A stretch of DNA of 64,000 bases from [Leptolyngbya] sp. JSC-1 (GTDB lineage Bacteria > Cyanobacteriota > Cyanobacteriia > Elainellales > Elainellaceae). Positions 1 to 10,800 of the stretch are shown one piece after another. The notes beneath the pieces are model-generated. The model had not been told where the DNA came from and made no database searches. It saw only the letters and a program-made list of their open reading frames with translations. The stretch lies in NCBI GenBank assembly GCA_000733415.1, contig KL662191.1, positions 4,867,350 through 4,931,349 on the forward strand, in the 5' to 3' direction. Both the position numbers and the translations under genes were made by a program. Position 1 is the first letter of the stretch. Every line of letters starts with the position of its first letter.

Positions 1-219
1 TCTAACTGGAAAATTACTTGTATTCGGTTTGCTGCCAATGATCCCAAGCAGAACCCGATTGAGGATATTTGGTTACAGGCGAAGCGATTCATTCGAGAGT
101 ACTATCACTTGTGTACATCGTTTAATGTAGCTAAGTTCTTATTCGAGTTTGTCACACATTGTCAGATCTTTAATTTTCACAAGCTTTTTACCTATGGCTG
201 TTTCTCACAACTCATTTAG
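1..219 (+). mobile_element. IS630-type transposase, C-terminal fragment
   Basis: An open frame runs in from the left edge and stops with TAG at 217-219, giving 72 residues without a start. The segment NDPKQNPIEDIWLQAK matches the last catalytic motif of IS630/Tc1-type DDE transposases, in which a Pro/Asn-Pro-Ile-Glu block and a Trp follow the third acidic residue. A hydrophobic, Phe-rich tail follows, as is usual for this family. The sequence just after the stop (TTTAGGATCGCTATAT) could be the insertion sequence end, but the other end is outside the window, so neither the inverted repeat nor a target duplication can be checked. Whether the element is intact cannot be judged here. Confidence 0.75.
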
Positions 220-538
220 GATCGCTATATCGATCAACCTATGCGTATGCGCCTGATGGGTAGGAAATTACTCTTGCCCAGTTTGTTACTCAGCCTGTTG
301 TCACGTTATCGATTGGCTTATTGATTTATTTGCCAATTCGATTCACTAAAAGCCTTGCTCAAACCAACAGTAAATCTAAAATCAATGTTACGTTTGGGCA
401 ATGGTAACCAAAATTTGATATCGGGGGGAAGTCGTTCGGCTTCCCTTTGTTATTGTTATGGAGTTATTGTTATAGGCTATCAACTTGCTCTGGAGAACCG
501 AGTATATTTAGCCAAGCGAGCATATTTAGCCGGCCTAT
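220..538. other. intergenic stretch without recognised gene
   Basis: About 320 bases between the transposase end and the small minus-strand gene. A 73-codon open frame at 355-576 on the plus strand has no recognisable protein features, is crossed by a hairpin, and overlaps the end of the opposite gene, so I do not call it. The only structure seen is the terminator-like hairpin listed separately. Confidence 0.5.
424..448 (+). terminator. terminator-like hairpin
   Basis: GGGAAG at 426-431 pairs with CTTCCC at 440-445 across an 8-base loop, followed by TTT and a T-rich stretch. It lies between the transposase fragment and the converging hypothetical gene, so it may end either transcript. The stem is short, so this is a candidate only. 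Confidence 0.4.
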
Positions 539-781
539 TTAAACGCCAGGAACAGGTTTGCGTTTTTGGCGATTAGCTTGTCTCCACCTTTGCATCCAAA
601 CTACCTTTTTAGGGGCTGTGCTTTTCCAACCGGCCTGTTCTAATTGGTTGGGGCTGGCAGTTGTCACCATCTCATAGCGAGGGCAATAGATGACGACCAT
701 GTGCTGATTGCTCATCGTGACATAGCAAGGACCCCAATCCAGTCCTTCGCATTCAACGGTTTGTCCTTCTTCCCAGTTCAT
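539..781 (-). CDS. small hypothetical protein (80 aa)
   Basis: An 80-codon minus-strand gene with an ATG start at 781. The protein begins MNWEEGQTVECEGLDWGP and has Cys and Trp residues scattered in a compact, probably beta-rich fold, with a basic tail (RQANRQKRKP). There is no signal peptide or membrane segment. A GAAGG-like purine stretch precedes the start. I do not recognise a named family. Its composition looks like a real, small cytoplasmic protein and not a shadow frame, because no gene lies opposite. It stands alone, with no obvious operon partner. Confidence 0.5.
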   Translation of the reverse strand: MNWEEGQTVECEGLDWGPCYVTMSNQHMVVIYCPRYEMVTTASPNQLEQAGWKSTAPKKVVWMQRWRQANRQKRKPVPGV

Positions 782-1078
782 TGACCTAGACCTTCAACTT
801 AGCCATCTGCATGGTTGCACTATAGGTTGACGGAAGCAGTCGAGACTTCCTACGCCTATATCAACCAGATGGGTGACATGGAACCACTGCTTCTCCTATC
901 ATCGCAAAAACTTCAAACAAATCAGACATTTGTGTTGCTCGATACGATTAATTTCAGGAGATTTTGACATTTAAATCAAATAATTCAAACATTTGACTGT
1001 CGGTAGGTCTGGTTTGTCCAAAATGTTGGTCATTCTGCAATCATAGAAAATTCAATGTGGGTTCTTGTTTGGAAATCG

Positions 1079-2755
1079 TTAGGGAGCGCGACAGGCGGCA
1101 AATTGGGTTTTTGCCAGAGACAAGTGAATATCTTTGTTTGTGATTAATTGAGGTTGGTAAATTTGTTGAACCCTAAGTGTTTCTATTTGATGTAATTTTG
1201 TTACGAGCTGGGGCGAGGGATTGAACACGAAATAATTCTGGCAGGATGACAATACGGTGCCCATTTGCTCGAGCGGCAGAAGTTGGATGTGTACTGTGGG
1301 GCTGAGACTGTGGCTCAGCGATAGCAAGTTCATTGTTTGACTGGATTCCGCCACTAAGATCGGGCTAATAGCCTGATTTACCAGAGCGGCAATTTCAGGA
1401 TTATGGCGGTTGTGCGCTTTTTGATAGTCCGGCGAACGGTTTAGGTTCACCCAGGCAGAAATTAGGCTGAGGCCAAGCAGAAAAGCCGTAATTACGAGCC
1501 ACTGCCGCTGTAAGCGAACCAGCGTTTCTGAAGCAGATTTTTGAGGATAGCTAGGTAAACCTGATCCAGCACAGCAGTAGGCAACGGCCAGCAATACTCC
1601 CAACTGACTGGGAATCAGATAGCGGGGGGAGGCAGAAGCTTGGCCCTGGAAAATTAAATCGAGCAGGATCAGGGTGAACGGAATCGGCCCACAGAGCGCC
1701 GCTAAGAAAAATCCGACTCGATGCGGCAGTTGAGCCATCCGGTAGAGCGCTATTCCCATCACCGTCAGGACCATCGCGGCGATCGTAGCCTGGAGCAGCG
1801 CTACCCAACTCCACTGTGCCACCACTGGCACATCAAAAAACAACACGGCAAAGCTATAGAGCCAAATGGCGATCATGGCGAATGGCTGTATGGGCGTGCG
1901 CATCCAGGTAGTGTTGGTGGCGAGGGCATCCGACTGATGCCAGATTACCCATACCCAAGGCAGAAAACCCACTAGAGCAACGCCTATGGCCCATTGATAA
2001 TGCCGGAGGATGGAACGGTGCGGCTGGACTGTGAAGACATACATCGCTTGCCCAACCGCCAGCAAAACCGTCAAGAGCGATGTGTAGAGGCTAATCAGCA
2101 GTGTCAGGGCATAGATCGCCCAGCTCAACCAAGTATTTCGCCGCCCGGCTCGCAACAGGGCACCACTGCAAAGCACGATCGTCAGTAACCAGAAGCTGTA
2201 GGGACGTGCCTCTTGGGCGTAGGCCACGAAGAACGGAGAAACTGCCATCAACGCAGCGGCAGTCGAGCCGATTGGGGCAAGGGCGGGTGTTGGGCTGCAT
2301 GGACGAAATAATTCCTGGCAGAGCCAAACCAGACAGGGCAAAACCAGTAAACTGCACAGCGCTGAAAAACTGCGAATTGCGCCAACCGTACTGCCAAATG
2401 CCTGCATCCAAAAGCGGGTCAGCAGAAAGTAGAGGGGGGCATGTTCTGGGCTGCGCGTCAAAGCATTGAGCGTCTGAGAAAGCGATCGGTCAGGGGATAG
2501 GCGCTGAAAGGCTAACAGCTCTGCCGGACTGTGGAGTGAACCATCGGTGAGCTGGGCCGTCACCTCGGCTTTGGTGTATCCGCTGGCTCGCATAGCCGTA
2601 GCAACCTCATCGACCCAAAAGATTTTCTGATCCAAATTTGCGATGCGAAACACTAGTCCTAAACTCAGCAGCAGGACCAGCAGCGTCAGTGACAGAGCGG
2701 TCAACGGTCGAGTTCGCGACTTACGGGTTTTTGGCGTCTCTAAGCGATTGTCCAT
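1079..2755 (-). CDS. GT39-like polytopic membrane glycosyltransferase
   Basis: Multi-span membrane protein of 558 residues resembling the ArnT/PMT (GT39) superfamily, which transfers sugars from polyprenyl-phosphate donors outside the cytoplasmic membrane. After a short basic N terminus comes a first membrane segment (LTLLVLLLSLGLVFRI), then an exposed loop with an acidic motif (KIFWVDEVATAMRASG) at the place where GT39 enzymes carry a catalytic acidic residue, then about ten more hydrophobic spans and a soluble C-terminal domain. The open frame extends upstream to 3040, but that part lies inside the upstream glycosyltransferase gene in another frame. The ATG at 2755 (MDNRLETPK) is 4 bp after the upstream stop and is the likely start. 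The tight spacing points to cotranscription with the GT4 gene, probably for envelope or glycolipid assembly. The substrate is unknown. Confidence 0.75.
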   Translation of the reverse strand: MDNRLETPKTRKSRTRPLTALSLTLLVLLLSLGLVFRIANLDQKIFWVDEVATAMRASGYTKAEVTAQLTDGSLHSPAELLAFQRLSPDRSLSQTLNALTRSPEHAPLYFLLTRFWMQAFGSTVGAIRSFSALCSLLVLPCLVWLCQELFRPCSPTPALAPIGSTAAALMAVSPFFVAYAQEARPYSFWLLTIVLCSGALLRAGRRNTWLSWAIYALTLLISLYTSLLTVLLAVGQAMYVFTVQPHRSILRHYQWAIGVALVGFLPWVWVIWHQSDALATNTTWMRTPIQPFAMIAIWLYSFAVLFFDVPVVAQWSWVALLQATIAAMVLTVMGIALYRMAQLPHRVGFFLAALCGPIPFTLILLDLIFQGQASASPRYLIPSQLGVLLAVAYCCAGSGLPSYPQKSASETLVRLQRQWLVITAFLLGLSLISAWVNLNRSPDYQKAHNRHNPEIAALVNQAISPILVAESSQTMNLLSLSHSLSPTVHIQLLPLEQMGTVLSSCQNYFVFNPSPQLVTKLHQIETLRVQQIYQPQLITNKDIHLSLAKTQFAACRAP

Positions 2756-2759
2756 TCCC

Positions 2760-4034
2760 TTACCGTTTGTGGGGGACAGGAGCGCCCTGCTGGCGTTCGA
2801 TTTGCTGTTGCCAGAGGTTGAGGAGACGGTCCACGGCAGCATCCCAGTCATAGTTAGTGGCGTGGGCGTGGGCGGCTTGGCCCATGCGTTGGCGCAATTG
2901 GGGATTCTCGACGAGGCGCTGAAGTTTGGCAGCAAAATCCTGCCAGTTGCGGGGCTGATACAAAAAACCAGTTTGTCCTGATTCGATTGTGTCGATGACG
3001 CCGCCTGCGGCTGGGGCGAGTACGGGCACACCCGCAGCAAAGGCTTCCAGTACAGTCAATCCTTTGGTTTCCTTTTCGGATGTGGTGATGTGGATGTCGC
3101 TGTGGAGCAGTAAGGTGGGAACCGCGTTGGGGGCAATCCGGCCCAGAAAATGAACGGTTAGGGGCAGGGGGCTGAACGCTTGGGCAATTTCGGTCTGCAT
3201 GGAGCCATCACCGGCAATCACCAAGGCAATTTGCGACAAAAGGGTTTGGTACTGGGCAGACCGAGCGATTTGAGAGAATGCTGTCAGCGCAAACGTCCAG
3301 CCTTTGTCGGGGGTCAGGCGGCCTAGAAACAGCAGTTTCACCCTGGGGTCGGGCGGGTCAAGGTCTGGAATGTTGTAATGGTGAGCAAAAAAATCAGCGG
3401 ATTTGAGCTGAGGGTCGAACTGGGCTAGGTTAACGCCCAGCAACTCGGCCTGGATGGCATTTTTGATGCCCATTTGAAGGGCCTTCTGGTAGGTAATCGG
3501 GCTGCTGATCAGAGTTGCACCGTAGGCGTTGTAGATGCGAGCCACAATCCGTTTAGAAATGAATTGCATTCCACGAATGATCAAGGCTGGCAGGGCAAAG
3601 TAGTCTTCTAAGTACTCAATGAAGTTGGTGTGCAGGAAACTGACGCAGGCAGTGGAGTAGTGTTTGGCGAAATCCACGGCAGGAATTTTGTCAAAACCTA
3701 ACTGCAACCGCTCTGGCTCATCGACATGAATGATATCGGGCTGAAACTGGGCTAGCGCATCTAGGAGTTGGGGATAGGCGGTTTTAGTGACGTTACGGTC
3801 AAACTCTAGGCCCATAAACGGAGAACTGGCTAAGGGAGTTACTGTCACCCCCGGCAGAATTTCCCCCACATACTTTTGCCAGTCGGGATAAATGGCGGCA
3901 GTCGCACTATAGTCCGGACAGAGCAGCAACACCTGATGCCCCCGTTGGCTTAGGCGCTGCACCCGGTTAAAAACCGTGATTGTGACTCCATCAATAACGG
4001 GGAAAAAGCCGGATGTGAGAATGGCGACTTTCAC
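2760..4034 (-). CDS. GT4 family glycosyltransferase
   Basis: A 424-residue GT-B fold glycosyltransferase of family 4. The N-terminal acceptor domain begins MKVAILTSGFFPVIDGVT, with the Gly-containing first loop typical of GT4 enzymes. The donor domain begins around residue 235 (LLFLGRLTPDKGW) and contains the E-x7-E motif (ETKGLTVLE) followed by AFAAGVPVLAP, which binds the nucleotide-sugar. The overall look is of the SqdX/MgtA-like group that acts on lipid acceptors at the membrane, but this does not fix the acceptor. The GT39-like gene starts 4 bp after its stop, so the two probably act in one pathway. A G-rich repeat lies just upstream of the start (4063-4110). Confidence 0.85.
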   Translation of the reverse strand: MKVAILTSGFFPVIDGVTITVFNRVQRLSQRGHQVLLLCPDYSATAAIYPDWQKYVGEILPGVTVTPLASSPFMGLEFDRNVTKTAYPQLLDALAQFQPDIIHVDEPERLQLGFDKIPAVDFAKHYSTACVSFLHTNFIEYLEDYFALPALIIRGMQFISKRIVARIYNAYGATLISSPITYQKALQMGIKNAIQAELLGVNLAQFDPQLKSADFFAHHYNIPDLDPPDPRVKLLFLGRLTPDKGWTFALTAFSQIARSAQYQTLLSQIALVIAGDGSMQTEIAQAFSPLPLTVHFLGRIAPNAVPTLLLHSDIHITTSEKETKGLTVLEAFAAGVPVLAPAAGGVIDTIESGQTGFLYQPRNWQDFAAKLQRLVENPQLRQRMGQAAHAHATNYDWDAAVDRLLNLWQQQIERQQGAPVPHKR

Positions 4035-4062
4035 AGGCAGCCTCCTGTTTTTTTATTGAAGC

Positions 4063-4110
4063 AGATGATGAGGGGATGGGGGAGATGGAAAGATGAAGGG
4101 GATGAAGAAG
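4063..4110. repeat. G-rich purine repeat tract
   Basis: A purine-only stretch made of short GGGGAGATG / GATGAAGGGG units between the GT4 gene and the HHL1-like gene. The same kind of tract occurs in frame inside the PKS gene (6609-6668) and the ccmN gene (28066-28118). Confidence 0.6.
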
Positions 4111-4176
4111 TAAATTGGCTTAAAATGTTGTAAACTTTTGTTAATTATTTTTAGGTAATAGTTTGTGGGCGACTCG

Positions 4177-4626
4177 ATGGCAACTCACTCTGGATTTGGT
4201 AAATCTCAATCTCGACCTCAGGTTTCTAAGCGGGCAGCAAAGCGGGCTGAGGCGTCTAAGCAGTTGGATCAGATGCGGGCAGATGGGGTGCCGGAGTTTG
4301 AGATTTATTTGCGGATTCGGGGGAAGAAGAATTGGTATCCGGTAGGGGTAATTGCGGTAAAACGGTCGAGCCAAATTAATCAGGCAATTTTTGGCAGTCA
4401 GGAAGATCTGCTTCAGGGGGCGTTTCGCCTCTATCCCGTGTTGCGGAAGCATCAGCAGCATCTGGAGTATGGCTACCGACTGAAGGAATATAAAGATGAA
4501 CCGATTCAAGTGGCGGTGCCGCCTCAGGCAGGTAGCAAGGCCGGTTTGCAGACGGTGTTCAACCCAGTAAAGCATCAAATTGATCAAATTAAGGACCGGG
4601 TGGCGGGTTTGCTGCAGCGGGGATAG
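4177..4626 (+). CDS. HHL1-like (DUF6523-type) protein
   Basis: A 149-residue soluble protein, counted from the ATG at 4177 (MATHSGFGKSQ). A GTG at 4165 in the same frame would add four residues and cannot be excluded, since neither start has a strong ribosome site. A basic Lys/Arg/Ala segment (residues 15-30) is followed by a compact domain with the segment FEIYLRIRGKKNWYPVG, which I associate with the cyanobacterial and plant HHL1-like family. In plants, HHL1 is a thylakoid protein that protects photosystem II in high light. Its cyanobacterial role is less clear. The gene stands alone on the plus strand, divergent from the GT4 gene. Confidence 0.7.
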   Translation: MATHSGFGKSQSRPQVSKRAAKRAEASKQLDQMRADGVPEFEIYLRIRGKKNWYPVGVIAVKRSSQINQAIFGSQEDLLQGAFRLYPVLRKHQQHLEYGYRLKEYKDEPIQVAVPPQAGSKAGLQTVFNPVKHQIDQIKDRVAGLLQRG

Positions 4627-4873
4627 GGACTAATCTTCATCCACACCCTCTCCAGACAAACTTGAAACAATCAAATGAAGAATCAAAACAAACAGTAAAA
4701 ACAAACAATAAAATTTAAAACTTCGACAATCTACGGAAACTTCTAACAGACAGCCGTGTGACATCCGCGTGAACTAAAATTGGCTGAATTCCATCATTAG
4801 AATTGGTTCGGTTCAATGCAATCGATTCGAATTCGGCTTTGATGGTGAGGGAGTCTGCTGGAATTGGTCTGGT

Positions 4874-7800
4874 ATGAAGTTAGAACCCATTGCAATTATT
4901 GGGATTGGCTGTCGGTTTCCGGGAGGTGTACATAGTCCAAATTCGTTCTGGCAATTGCTGCGGCAGGGGGTAGATGCCATTACGGAGGTGCCTCGGTCGC
5001 GCTGGGATCCGGCGAAATTTTACGATCCGGACCCCAATAAACCCAACAAAACCAATACGCGCTGGGGTGGGTTTGTAGAGGCGATCGATGGTTTTGACCC
5101 ACAGTTTTTTGGGATTGCGCCTCGCGAAGCCGTGACGATGGACCCGCAGCAGCGGCTGTTGCTAGAAGTCACTTGGGAAGCTCTGGAGGATGCTGGGCTG
5201 ATACCAGAACGGTTGCGTGGCAGTCAGACTGGGGTCTTTATTGGCATCGGCACGCATGACTACTCGATTCGGATGTGGCAGCATCCGGTGAACGATCCCT
5301 ACGCCACGACTGGGACGGGCAACTGCATTGCGGCCAATCGTATTTCCTATGTATTTGACTTCAAAGGTCCCAGTTTGGCGGTGGATACGGCCTGTTCATC
5401 ATCGTTGGTGGCGGTGCATCTGGCCTGTCAGAGTTTGTGGTGTGCAGAATCGAGCTTGGCGCTGGCCGGCGGGGTGAATCTGCTGCTGCTGCCAACCGTG
5501 ACGGCGGGATTCAGCAAGGGCGGGTTCATGTCGGGTATGGGACGTTGCAAAAGCTTCGATGCTTCAGCGGATGGCTATGTCCGCAGTGAAGGGGCCGGCG
5601 TGGTGCTGTTGAAGCCTCTGTCCCAGGCGATGACAGATGGAGATTCAATCTACGCCGTGATCCGCGCCACTGCTGTGAACCAAGATGGATTTAGTAACGG
5701 ACTGGCAGCTCCCAATTCCCAGTCCCAGGCTGCTGTCTTGCGAGAAGCCTATCGTCGAGCTGGGATTGCGCCGAATTTAGTACAGTATGTGGAAGCCCAC
5801 GGTACCGGTACCAAACTGGGCGACCCGGTGGAACTAGAAGCGCTAGGAGCTGTGTTAGGTGAGAATCGCACCCGTGATTGTGCGATTGGCTCAGTGAAGA
5901 CCAACATCGGCCATGCCGAAACGGCGGCTGGAGTGGCAGGGTTAATCAAGGTGGCTTTAGCCCTGAAACACCAGCAAATTCCGCCTAGTCTGCATTTTCA
6001 AACGCCCAATCCCCAAATTTGCTTCGAGCAGCTAGCTCTGCGGGTGCAGACGCGCTTAACGAAATGGAACGCTCAGCAAGGAATCCGGATTGCTGGCGTC
6101 AACTCGTTCGGCTTTGGCGGCACCAATGCCCATGTTGTGATAACGGATGTCAAACCTAAGCGCAAAAAGGCGGCAAAATCCCAGCGCCAAATCGAGCGCC
6201 CCTGTCATCTCTTGGCACTATCGGCTAAAACCGAGCCAGCCTTGCGAGACCTAGCCCAGCGGTATCTGGAGTGGGATGCCTCCCAGCTCGCCAATCTCTG
6301 CTTTACGGCCAATGCCAAACGTTCGCACTTTTCTCAACGGTTAGCGGTGGTGGCTGAGTCAGCAGAGCAGTTGCAGCAGCAGCTCAGGACGTTTGTGAGT
6401 CAAGCTGCAAATCAAGCATGGTTCGGCTCGGTGGCCATGGGCCACGCGACGGGTTCGGTAGAAATTGCCTTTTTGTTCACCGGCCAGGGGTCCCAATACA
6501 TTGGCATGGGACGGGAGCTGTACGAAACCTCTCCTACCTTTCGAGCGGTACTGGATCAGTGTGATCAGCTGCTGCAGGCGGAGTTGGGTGAGTCGATTTT
6601 GGCGGTGATGTGGGGGGAGAGGGGAGAGGGGGAAGGTGGGGGAGAGGGGGGAGAGGGGAAAGGTAAGAATATAAGTGTGCTTCCGACTCCTGATGCCCTG
6701 GATCAAACTGGCTATGCGCAGCCAGCATTGTTTGTGTTGGAGTATGGGTTGGCGCAGTTGTGGTTGTCGTGGGGGGTTCGACCGAGTGCGGTGCTAGGGC
6801 ACAGTGTGGGGGAGTATGTGGCGGCCTGTATTGCGGGGGTGTTTAGTCTGGAGGATGCGCTGAAGCTGGTGGCGGCAAGGGGACGGTTGATGCAGAAGTT
6901 GCCGCCGGGGGCAATGATGGCGGTAATGGCAAATGAAACATTGGTGAGACGTTGGATTCAGGATGAGCAACAGGTAGCGATTGCAGCAGTGAATGGTCCT
7001 GAGAATCTGGTGATTTCGGGTGAGCCGGAGGCGATCGCTCGGATGGCAGCGCATCTGACAGCCACAGGCATCAAAATAACTCCGCTGCGGGTTTCCCATG
7101 CCTTTCATTCGCCGTTGATGGAGCCGATGCTGGCGGCGTTTGCAGAGGTGGCTGCCCAGGTCTGCTATCGGGTGCCTCAGTTGCTGCTAGTTTCTAATCT
7201 TACAGGTGATGCGGTCGGTGCAGAGATTGCGACTCCGGACTATTGGTGTCGGCATGTGCGGCAGGCAGTCCGATTTGCTGATGGTTTGGCAACCTTGCAG
7301 CAACACGGATATGAGGTGTTCCTCGAAATTGGTGCTAGACCGTCGCTGTGCAGTATGGGTCGTACCTGTCTGCCCCAGCCGGGAAACCTGTGGCTGCCCA
7401 GTTTGCGATCTGGTCAATCAGATTGGCAAGTGCTGTTGCAGAGTTTAAGTCAGCTTTATGTGCGAGGTGTAAAGGTCGATTGGGATGAGTTTGATCGGCC
7501 CTACGGGCGACAGCAGATTGCGGCTCCAACCTACCCGTTTCAGCGGCAGCGCTATTGGTGGGAACCTGATGTGTGCGTTGAACAAACTGCGTCGATGTCG
7601 GCACCTGCTGGAGAAACGTTGCATCCCCTGCTCGGTCAGGCAATGACTTTAGCGAACCAGCCAGAAATCTATTTTCAGGTTGAGATTGATCTACAGGCAT
7701 TGGTGTATCTCCAAGATCACAAAATTCTGAACAGAATCGTGTTTCCTGCTGCGGCCTATGGGGAAATGTTGCTGGCTGCTGTCACAAACTTGAAGCAGAA

Positions 7801-10800
7801 CGAATTTGTGATTCAGGATTTGACTATTGAAAAGCCTTTATTTTTGCAGACTGATCAGATTAAAATTCTACAGCTTAAGCTGACGCCAATCGACTCAGGA
7901 TATAAAGCTGAGATTTTTGGTTGCGACAGAAATGTAAACACTAAAGCAAATTTTATTCGCTATACGACTGCAATTCTGTCAACCTCAGCCTTAAGGAATC
8001 TTGCGGTGCCGAAGTGGCGTGATTTGAATGTTCTGCAAGCGTCGATGCAGCCTACTGTACCCAGTTCTGATTACTATCAACAGTTGAGGAGAAAAGGATT
8101 AAACTATGGCCCGTGCTTTCAGGCAGTGCAGCGGCTTTGGCGCGGTAAAGCACAGGCTCTGGGTCAAATTCAGTTACCATCAGGTTGCTCTCTAAAAGAG
8201 GGCTACCGGCTTCATCCGGTTTTGCTCGATGCCTGCTTTCAACTTGTGGCAGCCGCAGTAAATCCAGCTGTGTCAACTCCATTTCTGCCGGTTAGCCTTG
8301 GAAGTTTGCAGCAGGTTGCGCCTGTGACTGAACAGATTTGGACACTGGTGGAACTGGTTGAGAATGTTGATGCGCAGCAGATTAAGGCCAATCTCTTCCT
8401 CATGGATGCAGCAGGTAATCTGATCGCGACAATCAGGGAATTTTGTCTGCAGGCTGTCAGTTCTCGCTCGCTGCAACGTCTGTTTGGAGCAACTGAATCG
8501 ATTGAAGATCACTTCTATAAAATTTGCTGGCAGTCAAAACCGTTACGTCCGTCAAGTGCGGAACAATATTTGGTAGAACATTTAGTAGAACAGCGAATAG
8601 AACAACGAATAGAACATCAATGTTTTCAATCTTGGTTAGTTGTTACTAATCATGTAACTGATCAAAAAGTTACGGATGAAGCAGAAAAGGACTTAGCAGC
8701 CGAGCTGGTCCTGGCCCTACAGCAACAAGGGTATCACTGCACCTGGATATCGGCTGAGGATGTCGGCCCAATTAATCTGGCAAAACTGGACCATCCGCCA
8801 AATCAGGTGATTTACCTTTGTCAGCCTCAGCTTTTATCTAGTCAGGAGTTGATGTCGATTCAAGAAGAAATTTGTGGTCAGGCGCTGGCTTTGATCCAAG
8901 CTCTGGCCCAGAAGCGATGGTCTCCCAAACTGTGGTTCGTCACCCAAGGGGCACAGGCTATCGAGGTGGGAGCGCAGGCATCCTTATCTCAGGTGCAGCA
9001 AGCGGCATTATGGGGATTGGCACGTGTGGTTCGACTTGAGTATCCAGAATGGCAATGTACCTGTTTGGATCTCGATCCGATGCAGCCTGATGTCACAGCT
9101 TTGCTACAGGAATTGCTGCATCCAGCAGCTGACGAGGTCGAAGATCAGATTGCTGTTCGCCAAAATCATCGCTATGTGGCGCGGTTGGTGCGTTGTTCAG
9201 ATTCATTACACTCTTCAGCCCTACCCGATCGGGTTTATATTCATAAACTACTTCTGCCCGATTCCGAAGCATTTCAGCTCAAAATGAATGACTATGGCAT
9301 GCTGGATCAGCTCCGTCTAGTTCCGGTCGAACGGCAAGCGCCAGCGGCGGCAGAAATAGAAATTCAGGTGCGGGCGGCGGGGCTGAACTTTCGCGATGTG
9401 CTGAATGCACTGGGGGTGCTGAAGCCCTATTTAGAGCAAATGGGCGTTGTGGATGCTGCTCAGATACCGTTCGGCTGGGAGTGTGCCGGTATTGTGACGG
9501 CGGTAGGGAAAGATGTTCGCCATTTGCAGGTGGGCGATGCCGTGATTGCCGTGGCGGCAGTGGGCAGCTTGGGACAATTTGTGACTGTGCCCGCTGCGTT
9601 TGTAAGCGCCAAGCCGGAAGCCCTTAGCTTCAGCGAAGCTGCCACCATTCCCACGCCGTTTCTGACGGCCTACTATGGCCTGCATCATCTGGCTCAGATC
9701 AAACCTGGCGAGCGCGTCTTGATCCATGCGGCGGCTGGCGGAGTTGGATTAGCCGCCGTTCGGTTGGCGCAGCAGGCTGGCGCTGAAGTGTTCGCTACTG
9801 CTAGCCCTGGCAAGTGGGCTTTCCTGAAATCGATCGGGGTGACGCATTTGATGAACTCCCGCACGCTCGACTTTGCCGCGCAAATCCGGCAGCTCACCCA
9901 AGGCCAGGGTGTGGACGTGGTGCTCAATAGCTTGAACGGCGAATTCATTCCCCAAAATTTAGCCGTCCTGGCTCCCCACGGACGGTTTGTAGAGATTGGC
10001 AAAGTCGGTATTTGGCAGCCAGAGCAGATACAGCAAGTTCGCCCCGATGTTGCCTACTACCCCTTTGATTTGCTAGAAATTGCTCAGCGCCGGCCGGCCT
10101 TACTGACCTCGATGCTGCACGATCTGATGCCCCAATTTCGGCAAGGTGTTTTGCAGCCGTTGCCCTACACTAGCTTCGCCATCGAGTCTGCTGTTAGCGC
10201 CTTTCGCTACATGGCCCAGGCCAAACACATCGGCAAAGTCGTTCTTAGCCTACCGATCCGCCCTCCCCTGCCCGTGCGCTCCAGCGGCAGCTACCTGATT
10301 ACCGGTGGCTATGGCGGCTTGGGGCTGCAAGTCGCCCGCTGGCTGATCGACCAAGGCGCTACCCACCTGATTTTAGTCGGACGCCGTGCCCCCTCTCCCC
10401 CGGCCCAAGCCATTCTTCAGGAACTCCAACAACGCGCCACCCTTGATCTAATCCAAGCCGATATCAGCAACCCGATCGAAGCCAACTCCCTCCTCTCCTC
10501 CAACTCCCCGCTACACGGCATCATCCACGCCGCCGGCCTGCTCGATGACGGCCTTCTGCAGCAGCAGAGTTGGGAGCGCTTCCAAGCCGTAATGGCCGCG
10601 AAGGTCCAGGGAGCTTGGAATCTGCATCAACTCAGTCTTAATCAGCCGCTCGACTTCTTTGTCTGCTTTTCTTCCATCGCGGCGGTGCTGGGTTCGTTGG
10701 GACAGGGCAGCTACGCAGCCGCCAATGCGGTTCTGGATCGGCTGATGCACTATCGGCGACAGTTGGGACTACCTGGTCTGAGTGTGAACTGGGGCGCTTG

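Noticed and set aside
355..576. 73-codon plus-strand open frame
   Set aside because: No protein features, crossed by a terminator-like hairpin and overlapping the opposite gene.
2756..3040. N-terminal extension of the GT39-like frame
   Set aside because: It lies inside the upstream GT4 gene in another frame. Its composition (Ser/Pro/Asn-rich) is unlike the family, and an ATG at 2755 follows the GT4 stop by 4 bp.
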